From JABSOG01 sp041583135 (GTDB lineage Bacteria > Pseudomonadota > Gammaproteobacteria > Enterobacterales > Alteromonadaceae): a stretch of 64,000 bases of DNA. Location: contig JBFHGJ010000006.1 of the NCBI GenBank assembly GCA_041583135.1, positions 54,392-118,391 on the forward strand. The letters are read 5' to 3'. Positions within the stretch are counted from its first letter, which is position 1, and each line of letters begins with the position of its first letter. The notes under the pieces are model-generated. The model searched no databases and had not been told where the DNA came from. It saw nothing but the letters and a program-made list of their open reading frames with translations. Below, one piece after another: positions 63,952 to 64,000 of the stretch. The translations under genes and the position numbers were made by a program.

Positions 63952-64000
63952 TCAAAAAGAGCCTACAACTAGTACACTAACAACAGTGATGATGCTTATA

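Overview
The window looks like chromosome from a marine gammaproteobacterium of the Alteromonadales/Shewanella kind. The grounds are mid-range base composition, Shewanella/Alteromonas-like housekeeping proteins (an F-terminated porin, a YrbG-type exchanger, a DUF1444 protein, an S9 peptidase) and long accessory blocks of secondary metabolism. The exact genus cannot be fixed by eye. No tRNA, rRNA, insertion sequence, integrase or CRISPR array was seen.

Left block (1-11 kb). A non-ribosomal peptide synthetase (NRPS) with domain order A-T-C-A-T-C runs off the left edge. A SyrP-like Fe(II)/2-oxoglutarate hydroxylase precedes it. Next come a 104-aa orphan protein and a 1195-aa exported protein made largely of 13- and 17-residue tandem repeats.

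Indigoidine block (13.4-28.1 kb). This is the most interesting region. Operon 1 (minus strand) is indC (blue-pigment indigoidine synthetase, A-Ox-T-TE), a PptA-like tautomerase, psuG/indA (pseudouridine-5'-phosphate glycosidase family), an RND adaptor and an RND pump. Operon 2 (minus strand) is a TrpF-like protein without the catalytic Cys, a eukaryote-like uracil phosphoribosyltransferase, a PecM-like exporter and an Old Yellow Enzyme. A PecS/MarR-type regulator lies between them. Both operons carry the same 74-bp block of three palindromes (TATCTT-N6-AAGATA type) laid over a TTGACA/T-N16-TATCTT promoter, with identical internal spacing, so they almost certainly form one regulon. The indC leader also holds a terminator-like hairpin and a hairpin that buries the Shine-Dalgarno sequence. 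Three phosphoribosyl-handling enzymes co-regulated with an indigoidine synthetase suggest a product beyond plain indigoidine, possibly a C-nucleoside.

Middle (28.3-30.3 kb). An ankyrin-like protein and a porin.

NRPS-PKS block (30.3-60.1 kb). A 5505-aa assembly line (A-T-C-A-T-E-C-A-T-C-A-T-KS-AT-ACP-TE) lies directly behind a 1580-aa hybrid sensor kinase. Around it are a PhyH dioxygenase, a secreted beta-lactamase-fold hydrolase, an O-methyltransferase, a VOC protein and a four-gene MacA/ABC exporter that appears to have an FNR-type promoter. Binding-pocket residues read by eye suggest Asn (epimerised to D-Asn) for module 2 and Ile for module 3. A D-Asn unit beside a secreted serine hydrolase recalls prodrug-activation systems.

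Right edge (60.2-64 kb). Ordinary genes: a small glycine-rich membrane protein, a DUF1444 protein, a Na+/Ca2+ exchanger-family protein and a lipoprotein solute-binding protein, with a perfect CRP-type box at the end.
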